Assembly (NCBI GenBank): GCA_052039575.1
Contig: JBQGEK010000254.1
Span: forward strand, 1-12,212
DNA: 12,212 nt
Source of the DNA: Patulibacter sp052039575
Lineage (GTDB): Bacteria; Actinomycetota; Thermoleophilia; Solirubrobacterales; Solirubrobacteraceae
Direction: 5' to 3'
Made by a program: the position numbers and the translations under genes
Notes under the pieces: generated by a model
What the model was told of the DNA's origin: nothing
The model's input: only the letters and a program-made list of their open reading frames with translations
Databases searched by the model: none
Shown here: positions 1-6,532 of the stretch, in pieces
How positions within the stretch are numbered: position 1 is the first letter of the stretch
How the letters are laid out: each line of letters opens with the position of its first letter

Positions 1-70
1 CGCCGCCGGCTCGAGCAGCGATCGAGGCTGCTCATGACCCCCTTGGCAAGCCGCATCGTCTCCACGGGAT

Positions 71-79
71 TGCTACTCT
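71..79 (+). promoter_or_regulatory. Extended -10 promoter of the fMet tRNA
   Basis: TGC-TACTCT at 71-79 fits an extended -10 element (TGn followed by TAnnnT) and would start transcription about 5 bases before the tRNA at 91. A TTGGCA at 43-48 resembles a -35 but lies about 25 bases upstream of the -10, too far for a standard sigma-70 pair. The extended -10 may therefore do most of the work. Prediction from motif only. Confidence 0.4.
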
Positions 80-90
80 TCTCGAAGCGA

Positions 91-164
<74 letters not shown>

Positions 165-170
165 CTCCCG

Positions 171-197
171 AAAGGCCCGCATCTGCGGGTCTTTCTT
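171..197 (+). terminator. Hairpin terminator after the tRNA
   Basis: An inverted repeat at 171-194 pairs AAAGGCCCGCA with TGCGGGTCTTT. The stem is up to 11 bp including one G-T wobble; the innermost A-T pair probably opens to give a 4-base loop. It is followed by a pyrimidine/T-rich run (CTTTCTTCGTTT, 191-202). Placed 7 bases after the tRNA, it fits an intrinsic terminator of the tRNA transcript. Confidence 0.75.
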
Positions 198-267
198 CGT
201 TTCGGGATCCGGCTTGCTTGGCCCGCCGCCGGCTCGTGGCGTGACGTCAGTTTGCGATGCTCCTCGG

Positions 268-1725
268 ATGAGGGGACGGCGCGAGTGGTGGATCGGCGGG
301 GCGACGGTTGCCGTGCTCGTGGTCGCGCTCGTGGTGTGGTCCACGGCGCGGGGGGAGGACGACCCGATCGAGCTGCTGCGGGAATCGCCGGGCGTCGCCT
401 CGGCGGAGGTCGACCGCAACGATCTCGAGCTGCGGCTCCAGCCTGACGCGTCGCTCGAAACGATCTCCGCGGCGGTGGAACAGGTGCCGGACGACCTGCG
501 CCGCGGCACGTTGCGGGTCGGCGCGGTGGTGGTGACCTTCCGGTCGGCGAGCGAGCTGCGCGCGACGGTGCCTGCCGTCGCGGCGCTCGCCGCGCTCGAC
601 GCCCCGGCGGAAGCGATCGAGCTGCGCACACGTTCCAACTCGGTGATCTCCGCGTGGGTGGAACGGCGAGACCAGGCAGCACCGCTCGCGCTCCAGATCG
701 TCGATGCGCTCCCGGCGAGCGTGGACCGGCCGGCCGGCACCGACGGTCTGGATGTCCGCGTGCGCGACGAGGCCCGAGGTGAGCCGATCGTCCGCATCGA
801 CTCGTCGCGCGCCTTCGGCCAGGACACGACGCGATCCGTGCTCGCCGCCTCGACACGGGTACCGAACCGAGACCCCGTCGTCCGCGTACTCGGTTCCGGT
901 GCGGAGCTGCGGCTGCGGGCGACCGGTCTGAACGACACGCGGCGTGCCTGGGACGACGCCGTTGCGGCGCTTCGGTTGCCGGACGATCAGCGGAACCGGG
1001 TCAGGCTGGCCGTCGTGCGGGGCGGTGGGCCCGACGGGAACGGTGCCGGGACCACCGCGCTACGGGGGACCGCCGCCGAGCGGCCCGATCGCGCGGTCGC
1101 GCTGCTCCGTGCGTTCGGAAGCGATGCGCGTCAGCCGTACGCGACGGCCGACCTGCGGTACGCGTCAGCCGCGTTCCCGGGCGCCGGGTCGGCCAGGGCG
1201 GCGGCGCAAGCGGCAGATGCTCGAGACGTGGAGGATCTGGAGGTGCGGTGGAGCAGCGGATCCGAGCGGTCCGCGTGGCTAGGCGGGGGCGTAGGGAACT
1301 CCGGCCGCGACGAGACGCGGATCCGAGCGGCACCTGCGGAGGTCGCTCGGCTGACCTCCGGTGTCGTCCGAGCGCGCCAGGCCGGGATCCCCGCACTGCG
1401 GTGGACGGACGGTCCCCGCAGCGACATGCCCCGGCTCTCCGTCGCCCGGCCTGAGTGGATGGACGACGATGTGGAGCTGGCCGCGCAGCCGGATCAGCTG
1501 CGTCGCCTCGCGCGGGCGATCCGGACGATCGGCTGGACGGGTCCGGCGAGCTTCGTCGTGATCCTCGGCCCGGGCTCGTGCGCCGACAACCCCACCGCGC
1601 AGTCGGCCGCCAGGATCGAATCGTCCGCCACCGGTCGCGCCCGCGCGGTCCGCGCCGGCGCCGCTTGCGCCGACCCCGCCGCACTTCGCGTGGCCCGCCA
1701 GGCCTGGAACGCGACGGCTGACTGA
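268..1725 (+). CDS. Membrane-anchored extracytoplasmic protein, unknown function
   Basis: 485 residues; I do not recognise a family. Residues 1-7 are basic (MRGRREW) and about 8-26 form one hydrophobic helix (IGGATVAVLVVALVVW) with no clear cleavage site, so a signal anchor with the rest outside the cytoplasm is likely. The body is rich in Ala, Arg, Asp and Val. Stretches such as DLELRLQPDASLE, AELRLRATGLND and DVELAAQPDQL, each followed by an amphipathic helix and a strand, look like a diverged repeated beta-alpha-beta unit. Two cysteines near the C-terminus (GSCADN, ACADP) could form a disulfide. I chose ATG 268, not the in-frame ATG 214, because the basic residues and helix follow it directly and a -10-like GATGCT lies at 256-261, 6 bases upstream. 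It faces the convergent regulator gene across 70 bases. The reading frame is well supported; function is open. Confidence 0.75.
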   Translation: MRGRREWWIGGATVAVLVVALVVWSTARGEDDPIELLRESPGVASAEVDRNDLELRLQPDASLETISAAVEQVPDDLRRGTLRVGAVVVTFRSASELRATVPAVAALAALDAPAEAIELRTRSNSVISAWVERRDQAAPLALQIVDALPASVDRPAGTDGLDVRVRDEARGEPIVRIDSSRAFGQDTTRSVLAASTRVPNRDPVVRVLGSGAELRLRATGLNDTRRAWDDAVAALRLPDDQRNRVRLAVVRGGGPDGNGAGTTALRGTAAERPDRAVALLRAFGSDARQPYATADLRYASAAFPGAGSARAAAQAADARDVEDLEVRWSSGSERSAWLGGGVGNSGRDETRIRAAPAEVARLTSGVVRARQAGIPALRWTDGPRSDMPRLSVARPEWMDDDVELAAQPDQLRRLARAIRTIGWTGPASFVVILGPGSCADNPTAQSAARIESSATGRARAVRAGAACADPAALRVARQAWNATAD

Positions 1726-1727
1726 CG

Positions 1728-1748
1728 GATCCCCGCGGTCGTGGGGTC
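1728..1748. terminator. Weak hairpin between convergent genes
   Basis: Just after the stop at 1723-1725, CCCC (1731-1734) can pair with GGGG (1743-1746). G1728-A1729 also pairs with T1747-C1748 across a bulged T. There is no T-tract. It sits in the 70-base gap between two genes that converge, so a terminator role is possible but weakly supported. Confidence 0.25.
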
Positions 1749-1795
1749 AGGTTCGAGCGCCTCGTCGCCCGCCAATAGGCGCCGGTCGCTGCCCG

Positions 1796-2134
1796 CTACC
1801 CGTCTGCTGGATCCGCGTCGAGCCGCCCCAGCAGCTCCACCGCAGCCTGCGCGTAGTCGCTGATCCAGCGGTCGTGGATCCGTTTGATCGGGAGCGGGGC
1901 GAGGGCGAGGTGGCGTTCGCGGCCGATCTTGCGGCCGGTCACCAGGTCGGCCTTCTCTAGCACGCGGAGGTGCTGGAGGACCGTCGTGCGGTCGAGATCG
2001 GAGAGTTGGGCGCAGAGGGCTCCGGTCGTCAGCGGCGACCGCTTGAGCGCGTCGAGCATGCGGCGGCGGACCGGGGAGGCGAGGGCCTTGAACACCAGGT
2101 CGTCGTCGGAGGGCTCTGGGGCCGCCGAATTCAT
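1796..2134 (-). CDS. ArsR-family winged-helix regulator
   Basis: 112 residues, normal length for the family. Residues 12-30 (DLVFKALASPVRRRMLDAL) are the typical ArsR first helix. About 36-46 (TTGALCAQLSD) and 48-65 (DRTTVLQHLRVLEKADLV) form the helix-turn-helix with its recognition helix, and 66-80 (TGRKIGRERHLALAP) is the wing. The C-terminal helix 89-106 is typical of the subgroup paired with AHSA1/SRPBCC proteins. There is a lone Cys at 41 but no ELCVCDL-type metal site, so metal sensing is unlikely; the inducer is unknown. A longer start at 2152 (MLYFYH added) is in frame, but ATG 2134 matches the family N-terminus and puts the operator outside the gene. It is divergent from the SRPBCC gene, with 16 bases between start codons. 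It probably represses both itself and that gene through the palindrome at 2132-2153 (inference). Confidence 0.9.
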   Translation of the reverse strand: MNSAAPEPSDDDLVFKALASPVRRRMLDALKRSPLTTGALCAQLSDLDRTTVLQHLRVLEKADLVTGRKIGRERHLALAPLPIKRIHDRWISDYAQAAVELLGRLDADPADG

Positions 2135-2153
2135 GTGGTAAAAATACAACATG
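2132..2153. promoter_or_regulatory. Palindromic operator containing both divergent start codons
   Basis: Left half CATGTgGTA (2132-2140) and right half TACaACATG (2145-2153) are inverted copies around AAAA. Eight of nine positions per arm match; only g2137/a2148 break symmetry. The first three bases are the reverse complement of the regulator's ATG (2134-2132) and the last three are the ATG of the SRPBCC gene (2151-2153). The AT-rich core supplies a -10-like hexamer on each strand: TAAAAA (2139-2144) and, on the minus strand, TATTTT (2146-2141). Each ends 6 bases before the A of its ATG. Both mRNAs would then be leaderless, and a bound ArsR dimer would cover both promoters. The symmetry is seen in the sequence; regulator binding is inferred. 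Confidence 0.7.
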
Positions 2154-2627
2154 TCTGCCGATCCACAGCTCGAACAGCTCTCGTTCACCGTCTCCGGTCG
2201 CGTCGCGCGGCCCTGCGCAGAGGTCTTCGAGGCGGTGGCCGACCCCGAGCAGCTCTCGCAGTACTTCACGACCGGCGGGGCGCGCGGGCGGCTGGAGGCC
2301 GGATCCGAGGTCTCGTGGGACTTCGCCGACTTCCCGGGGCGGTTCCCGGTGACGGTGGTCGATTCTGATCCGCCGCGCAAGATCGTGGTCCAGTGGGACG
2401 GGGAGGCGACCACCGACGACAGGGGCTGGACCACCACGACCTTCGAGTTCGAGCCGCTCGAGGGCGACACGCGCACGCTGGTCACGATCACCGAGTCGTC
2501 GTGGCGGCCGACCGAGGCGGGGGCGAAGAATGCCTTCGGCAACTGCCAGGGCTGGACCGGCATGCTCGCCGCGCTCAAGGTCTGGGTCGAGCACGGGATC
2601 AACCTGCGCGAGGGCTTCTACGCCTAG
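2151..2627 (+). CDS. SRPBCC / AHSA1-domain protein
   Basis: 158 residues with the START-like SRPBCC (AHSA1, activator of Hsp90 ATPase C-terminal-like) fold. An opening strand (QLSFTVSGRVARPCAEVFEAV) is followed by the small helix DPEQLSQYFT, a strand-rich middle including the family-like VSWDFADFPGRFPVTVVD and KIVVQWDG, and a long C-terminal helix (CQGWTGMLAALKVWVEHG). The family binds hydrophobic ligands in a cavity; the ligand here is unknown. No signal peptide, so cytoplasmic. Genes of this family are very often paired with an ArsR regulator, usually in tandem; here the pair is divergent. ATG 2151 is the natural start: it gives the family N-terminus, overlaps the operator, and no Shine-Dalgarno is present, which fits a leaderless mRNA. 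Confidence 0.9.
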   Translation: MSADPQLEQLSFTVSGRVARPCAEVFEAVADPEQLSQYFTTGGARGRLEAGSEVSWDFADFPGRFPVTVVDSDPPRKIVVQWDGEATTDDRGWTTTTFEFEPLEGDTRTLVTITESSWRPTEAGAKNAFGNCQGWTGMLAALKVWVEHGINLREGFYA

Positions 2628-2641
2628 GCGCTCGTAGCGCC
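2627..2641 (+). terminator. Short hairpin after the SRPBCC gene
   Basis: GGCGCT (2627-2632) and AGCGCC (2636-2641) form a perfect 6-bp stem with a CGT loop, beginning at the last base of the TAG stop. No T-run follows. It is a candidate terminator of the type lacking a U-tract, or a stabilising 3' end. Confidence 0.35.
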
Positions 2642-2756
2642 GTCGCCCGGCGGTCGTTTGCCGTCTCGGAGCGGGCGAAACACCGCCGGCCGCCACCTAC
2701 ATCTTTCGTCTCTCCACCCAAGCCGTTCGGTGGACGACACGGTGATTCGGCCGGTC

Positions 2757-2762
2757 TAGCGT
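2757..2762 (+). promoter_or_regulatory. Candidate -10 of the DUF1800-DUF1501 operon
   Basis: TAGCGT at 2757-2762 matches TAnnnT and would start transcription about 3 bases before ATG 2772. There is no Shine-Dalgarno between them. The first three bases are also the in-frame TAG that stops the reading frame upstream, so translation cannot start further back. No convincing -35 is visible. The rest of the 144-base gap (2628-2771) holds only the hairpin at its left end. Confidence 0.35.
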
Positions 2763-2771
2763 GCCGGTTCG

Positions 2772-4574
2772 ATGGCACGGAAGGCGAGTCGGAAGAGGAA
2801 GCCGAAGGCGAAGAAGGCGCGCTGCGAGCCCTCCAAGTCTGCGCGAGCGGGAGCGAAGCGCAAGGGCGGCGCGGGCGGGAAGGCGAAGGGCAAGAAGTCG
2901 TCCGCCAAAGCCTGCGCGCCGGTCAAGCCGAAGAAGCAGGCGAAGCCCAAGAAGCCGCTGGTCCGGCGCCCCGCCCCGCAGATCCCCACGCTGCCGCCGG
3001 ACACCCCGGTCCCGGGGCTGCCACCGATGGTCGCTCCGGTCCTCCTGATGCCGCCGGTCGTCGACCCGGGGCCGTCGAGTCCCCCGCCGACCACCCCGCC
3101 GGTGGACCCGCCGCCGACCAATCCGCCGCCCACGAACCCGCCACCCGTCGACCCGCCACCCGTCGACCCACCGCCGACCGACCCTCCACCGGTCGATCCG
3201 CCCCCGACCGACCCGCCCCCGACCGACCCGCCGCCGCGGGGGATCGATCGCTACGCCGGCCCGTTCGGCCTGCGCGAAGCCGAGCGGCTTCTGTGGCGGG
3301 CGGGCTTCGGGCCGCGGCGAGGAGAAGCGGCGCAGCTCGCCGCGCTCGGGCTGGACGGCGCCGTCGCGGCGCTGACGCGGGTCAGTGGGCCGGCGACGCT
3401 GGTCGGGCCCGATCCGCGGACCGAGCTGTCGGAGCCGATCGATCCGACGCGCTTCCCGTACGACCACATCGTCTGGCTCGATCGGATGGTGCGCTCGGAC
3501 CAGCCGTTCGTCGAGCGGCTCGCGCTGCTGTTCCACGACTGGTTCGGGGTCTCGGACGAGGTGGTGGGCTCGTGGCCGCTGATGCGCGACCACATCGAAC
3601 TGTTCCGCCAGATCGGGCGGGGGTCGTTCCGCAACCTGCTGCGGGCGGTGACCGGCGACGGCGCCATGCTCGTCCGACTCGACGGCGACGACAACCAGCG
3701 GGGCCGGCCGAACGAGAACTACGCCCGCGAGCTGATGGAGCTCTACGCCCTCGGGCCGGACCGCGGGGCCTACACCGAGCGCGACGTCCGCGAAGCCTCG
3801 CGCGGACTGACCGGGTACACCTCGTCCTACCATCCGGAGCGCGGCTTCGAGGACTTCCGGTTCGATCCGAGCCGCCACGACGACGGCGAGAAGGAGCTGT
3901 TCGAGGTGCGCGACGACTACGCGCCCGACGAGGTCGTCGACGCCTGCATCGACCACCCGCTGCATCCGAGCTTCTTCGTGCTCAAGCTGTGGTCGGCGTT
4001 CGTCGCGGCGCCTCCGGCCGACGACCAGCGGCGCGCACTGGAGCGGCTCTACCGCGAGAGCGACCACGCGGTCCTGCCGGTGATCGCGGCGATCCTCAAG
4101 CACCCGGCCGTCTACCGCGGGCCGACCTTCGTCAAGCAACCCGCCGTCTACGCGGCCGGCATGCTGCGGGCAACCGGCCGCGGGGTCGAGTCGATCGGCT
4201 GGCCCGAGTACGGGCGACAGGCCGGGCAGCGGCTGTTCGAACCGCCGAACATCGCCGGCTGGCGCGAGGACCGCTGGCTCGACACCGCGACCTGGCGGGC
4301 CCGCTGGCAGCTGGCCTTCCTGGCGCTGAAGGGCCACCAGCTCGGGACCGACGGCAGCTACCCCGCGGTCGAGAGTCCTGAGGCGGCCGTCGCGATGGCG
4401 CTGCGCTACTGGGACGACCCGCCGCTGCGAGACGACACGCTCGCGGTGCTGGTCGAGACGGCCGAGCGGCTCGGCCGGATCGTCGACACGACGACCGACG
4501 GCGCCCGCAACGCCCGGCGACAGGACATCCTGCGCCACCTCGTGATCACGTCCCCCGACTGCCAGGTCTGTTGA
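2772..4574 (+). CDS. DUF1800 protein with Lys-rich and Pro-rich N-terminus
   Basis: 600 residues in three parts. Residues 1-66 are strongly basic and histone-H1-like (KRKPKAKKA, GGKAKGKKSSAKA). About 67-156 are Pro-rich, with nine PPP-x-D/N pentads at 111-155. From about 160 comes the DUF1800 domain: ERLLWRAGFGPRRGEAAQL near 171, VERLALLFHDWFGVS near 250, NENYARELMELYALG near 314, YTERDVREASRGLTGY near 333, and the closing FEPPNIAGW at about 489. DUF1800 has no settled biochemical role; its genes usually sit beside DUF1501 genes, as here (next start 4 bases after this stop). Oddly, no Sec or Tat signal or membrane segment is visible, although the partner is exported. An in-frame TAG at 2757-2759 leaves ATG 2772 as the first start. 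It may be carried out with its partner or act inside the cell; the sequence cannot decide. Confidence 0.93.
   Translation: MARKASRKRKPKAKKARCEPSKSARAGAKRKGGAGGKAKGKKSSAKACAPVKPKKQAKPKKPLVRRPAPQIPTLPPDTPVPGLPPMVAPVLLMPPVVDPGPSSPPPTTPPVDPPPTNPPPTNPPPVDPPPVDPPPTDPPPVDPPPTDPPPTDPPPRGIDRYAGPFGLREAERLLWRAGFGPRRGEAAQLAALGLDGAVAALTRVSGPATLVGPDPRTELSEPIDPTRFPYDHIVWLDRMVRSDQPFVERLALLFHDWFGVSDEVVGSWPLMRDHIELFRQIGRGSFRNLLRAVTGDGAMLVRLDGDDNQRGRPNENYARELMELYALGPDRGAYTERDVREASRGLTGYTSSYHPERGFEDFRFDPSRHDDGEKELFEVRDDYAPDEVVDACIDHPLHPSFFVLKLWSAFVAAPPADDQRRALERLYRESDHAVLPVIAAILKHPAVYRGPTFVKQPAVYAAGMLRATGRGVESIGWPEYGRQAGQRLFEPPNIAGWREDRWLDTATWRARWQLAFLALKGHQLGTDGSYPAVESPEAAVAMALRYWDDPPLRDDTLAVLVETAERLGRIVDTTTDGARNARRQDILRHLVITSPDCQVC
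3102..3236 (+). repeat. 15-bp coding minisatellite (PPP-x-D/N pentads)
   Basis: Nine consecutive 15-base units encode VDPPP, TNPPP, TNPPP, VDPPP, VDPPP, TDPPP, VDPPP, TDPPP and TDPPP. Third positions vary between units (ccg/cca/ccc), so the array is old or selected at protein level, but adjacent units such as 3192-3221 are close enough to allow slippage. It forms an extended polyproline-like linker between the cationic N-terminus and the DUF1800 domain. Confidence 0.85.
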
Positions 4575-4578
4575 ACCG

Positions 4579-5883
4579 ATGCGCGACTTCGCCTGCTCCC
4601 GCCCGGCCGAGCCGGGACACCCGACGCCCGCCGGTAGCGGGCTCACCCGCCGCTCCGTGGTGCTCGGCGGGATCGGCCTCGGGCTGACGCTGTTCGGCGG
4701 GCGTGCGCTGGCACCTGCCGGGTTGGAGGACGCGCTCGCCGCGGCCACGCCACCCGACCGGGTGCTCGTCTGCGTGTCGCTGTCGGGCGGCGTCGACGGC
4801 CTCAGCCTGATGCCGCCGCAGCGCGACGCGGGATACGACCGCCGACTCCGACCGCAGCTCTGGGTCGACCCGGACGAGACCCTCGCGATGCGCGGCACCG
4901 ACGAGCTGCGGTGGCACCCGGCGGCGGCCCGGATCAAGGCGCTGCACGACGCGGACAAGCTGACCGTGCTGCCGTCGATCGGCTACGTCGGACCGAACCA
5001 CTCGCACTTCACCTCGCGCCACTTCTATGAGGTGGGGGCGACAGATCCCGAGGGCAAGACCGGCTGGCTCGGACGCTACCTGGACCGCGTGGGGACCGAC
5101 CACAACCCGCTGCAGGGGCTGACGCTCGGCGAGACGATCTCGCCGATGCTGGCGGCGTCGCGGGTCTCCGTGGCCGCGACCGACCGGCCGCAGGACTACC
5201 GCCTGAGCACCCCCGGAATCGACGGTGGGGCGTTCCACGGCGAGCTGCTACGGGGGTTCGAGCGACTCGGCAGGCTGGCCCCGCCGGTCGCCGATCCGGT
5301 TCTGGCGGCGGCGCGGGCCGTCCACGGCGACGCGGTCGACCTCCACGGCGATCTGCAGCGGACGTTCGACGATCCGGCGGCCGACTACCCGGCGGGACGG
5401 CTCGGGACCCGCCTGGCGGACATGGCCCGCCTGCTCGGTGCTGGGTTGCCGATCCGCTGCGGCACGATCGACGCCGCGCTCGACTTCGACAGCCACGCCA
5501 ACCAGCCCGGAACGTTCGGGCCACAGGTCGAGGAGGTCGGTCACGCGCTCCAGGCGTTCCAGGCGGATCTGGAGCAGCGCGGGATCGCGGACCGCGTGCT
5601 GACGCTCGTCTGGAGCGAGTTCGGCCGCCGGCCCGAGGAAAACGGATCCTTCGGCACCGACCACGGCGCCGGTGGGGTCGCGATGCTGATGGGGACCCGG
5701 GTCCGGGGCGGGCAGCTGGGGGAGTACCCGGGGCTGGCATCGCTCGACACCGACGGCAACCTGCACGCGACCACGGACTTCCGCGCGCTCTACTGCTCGC
5801 TGCTCGAGCAGTGGCTCGGCCACGACGCCGCTCCGATCATCGACGGCGCCGATCGGCTCGACCGCTACGGGCTGCTGCGGTGA
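4579..5883 (+). CDS. DUF1501 protein, Tat-exported
   Basis: 434 residues. The N-terminus carries a twin-arginine signal: TRRSVVLGG at 23-31 followed by a hydrophobic stretch to about 45 (GIGLGLTLFGGRALA), with cleavage probably around 45-56. DUF1501 motifs follow in order. VCVSLSGGVDGLSLMPP lies at 64-80, the region WHPAAARIKALHDADKLTVLPSIGY comes next with PNHSHFTSRH near 139-148, and E347 begins EFGRRPEENGSFGTDHG, the family's signature. The family resembles the alkaline phosphatase/sulfatase superfamily, with conserved Asp/His that could bind metal, but its substrate is not established. It starts 4 bases after the DUF1800 stop, so the two are almost certainly co-transcribed, and they probably work together at the cell surface. 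Its Tat signal implies it folds, perhaps with cofactor or partner, before export. Confidence 0.95.
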   Translation: MRDFACSRPAEPGHPTPAGSGLTRRSVVLGGIGLGLTLFGGRALAPAGLEDALAAATPPDRVLVCVSLSGGVDGLSLMPPQRDAGYDRRLRPQLWVDPDETLAMRGTDELRWHPAAARIKALHDADKLTVLPSIGYVGPNHSHFTSRHFYEVGATDPEGKTGWLGRYLDRVGTDHNPLQGLTLGETISPMLAASRVSVAATDRPQDYRLSTPGIDGGAFHGELLRGFERLGRLAPPVADPVLAAARAVHGDAVDLHGDLQRTFDDPAADYPAGRLGTRLADMARLLGAGLPIRCGTIDAALDFDSHANQPGTFGPQVEEVGHALQAFQADLEQRGIADRVLTLVWSEFGRRPEENGSFGTDHGAGGVAMLMGTRVRGGQLGEYPGLASLDTDGNLHATTDFRALYCSLLEQWLGHDAAPIIDGADRLDRYGLLR

Positions 5884-5931
5884 TGGCCGAGCGCCCGACG
5901 TCGCTTGCCGGCCCCGTGGGACCCTGTGCCG

Positions 5932-6249
5932 ATGGCACGACGGAACCGGGATGGCGATCGCACGACCCCGAAGCGGCGCAGGCGGGGGATCCGCGAGCAG
6001 ATCCAGGAGTCGTTCGGTGACGTCGGGGACGAGCCGCCGACGCCCGACGGCGCGGGCAAGGTCCTGGAGGCGTTCGTCGCCCTGTTGATCGGCACCGGCT
6101 TCTGGCGGCTGGTCGTGTCCGACAGCTGGGTCGTGTCGGTGGTCTTCGGCGTGCTGCTCGCCGCCCTGCTGTACAGCTACGGCCTGTTCCGCGCGCGGAT
6201 GGTCGAGCGCTCGCGCGAGGGTGGTGGCAACGACCCGCGGCGGCGCTGA
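5932..6249 (+). CDS. Small two-helix membrane protein, unknown
   Basis: 105 residues; no recognised family. About 1-40 is basic and hydrophilic (ARRNRDGDRTTPKRRRRGIR, then QIQESFGDVGDEPP). Two hydrophobic helices follow at about 47-63 (VLEAFVALLIGTGFWRL) and 68-88 (WVVSVVFGVLLAALLYSYGLF), then a basic tail ending in PRRR. By the positive-inside rule both ends should be cytoplasmic, making a helical hairpin. ATG 5932 is preferred over in-frame ATG 5905 because a -10-like GACCCT (5920-5925) ends 6 bases before it and the extra residues look like non-coding sequence. It lies 48 bases after the DUF1501 stop, so it could be read through from that operon or have its own promoter. Confidence 0.65.
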   Translation: MARRNRDGDRTTPKRRRRGIREQIQESFGDVGDEPPTPDGAGKVLEAFVALLIGTGFWRLVVSDSWVVSVVFGVLLAALLYSYGLFRARMVERSREGGGNDPRRR

Positions 6250-6523
6250 CCGCGCAACGAGGCGCCGGCGAAGCGCTCGGCTGGATCACACGTACCGGCC
6301 GATCGTCACCCCGGAACGACGAAGCCCCCGCCACACGGTGGCAGGGGCCTCGGGACCGAACTAGTACTCGATATTTCACGATAGACATCGTCCACGGCGG
6401 GCGAGGTGCGTCTGCGCACACGTCGTACTCACGGGCTCCGGCCGCGCGACGGACAGGGTTGCGCAGGCGGCCGCGAAATGTTTATCCCGCGGGCCATGGC
6501 GATTTCGGCCGGCGGCGTGCATC
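6250..6523. other. Non-coding gap before the nitrilase gene
   Basis: About 270 bases without a convincing gene. It holds a hairpin at 6324-6348, an unusually AT-rich patch at about 6360-6390 (CTAGTACTCGATATTTCACG) in which TATCG occurs twice on the minus strand, 11 bases apart (6384-6380 and 6373-6369), and a second small AT patch, AAATGTTTAT, at 6477-6486. The patches could be promoter or operator sites; none matches a pattern I can name. Confidence 0.4.
6324..6348. terminator. Hairpin, candidate (bidirectional) terminator
   Basis: GCCCCCGCCAC (6324-6334) and GTGGCAGGGGC (6338-6348) pair over 11 positions around an ACG loop. On the plus strand one C-A mismatch interrupts the stem; on the minus strand the same position is a T-G wobble, so the minus-strand RNA folds better. 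A T-rich TTCGTCGTT follows only on the minus strand. It lies 75 bases after the small membrane-protein gene and is its most likely terminator, yet the asymmetry hints at a minus-strand transcript ending here. Confidence 0.5.
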
Positions 6524-6532
6524 ATGCGCGGC

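Noticed and set aside
1..70. Possible tail of an upstream gene, and a 7-bp hairpin (GAGCAGC 13-19, GCTGCTC 27-33)
   Set aside because: One frame ends in TGA at 35-37, but only 12 codons are visible and nothing identifies it. The hairpin could be an upstream terminator, but there is no T-run and no gene to assign it to.
2135..2602. Long N-terminal extension of the ArsR gene to 2602
   Set aside because: It would run antisense through almost all of the SRPBCC gene and delete the promoter; ArsR homology starts just after ATG 2134.
3102..3236. Short regular repeats resembling a CRISPR array
   Set aside because: The period is 15 bases with no spacers, in frame within a protein and encoding proline pentads.
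2393..4381. 662-residue plus-strand frame overlapping the SRPBCC and DUF1800 genes
   Set aside because: It is another frame of both real genes, with low-complexity Arg/Ala/Gly sequence and no domain.
2697..4958. 753-residue open frame on the minus strand
   Set aside because: It lies antisense to the DUF1800 and DUF1501 genes, whose family motifs are intact. The translation is Arg/Gly/Val-rich without domains, as expected from the shadow of GC-rich third positions.
6250..6399. Minus-strand peptide beginning MSIVKYRVLV at 6399
   Set aside because: The first ten residues look gene-like, but the frame then passes through the hairpin and on into antisense of the gene at 5932. There is no Shine-Dalgarno. 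It is kept only as a possible small-RNA finding.
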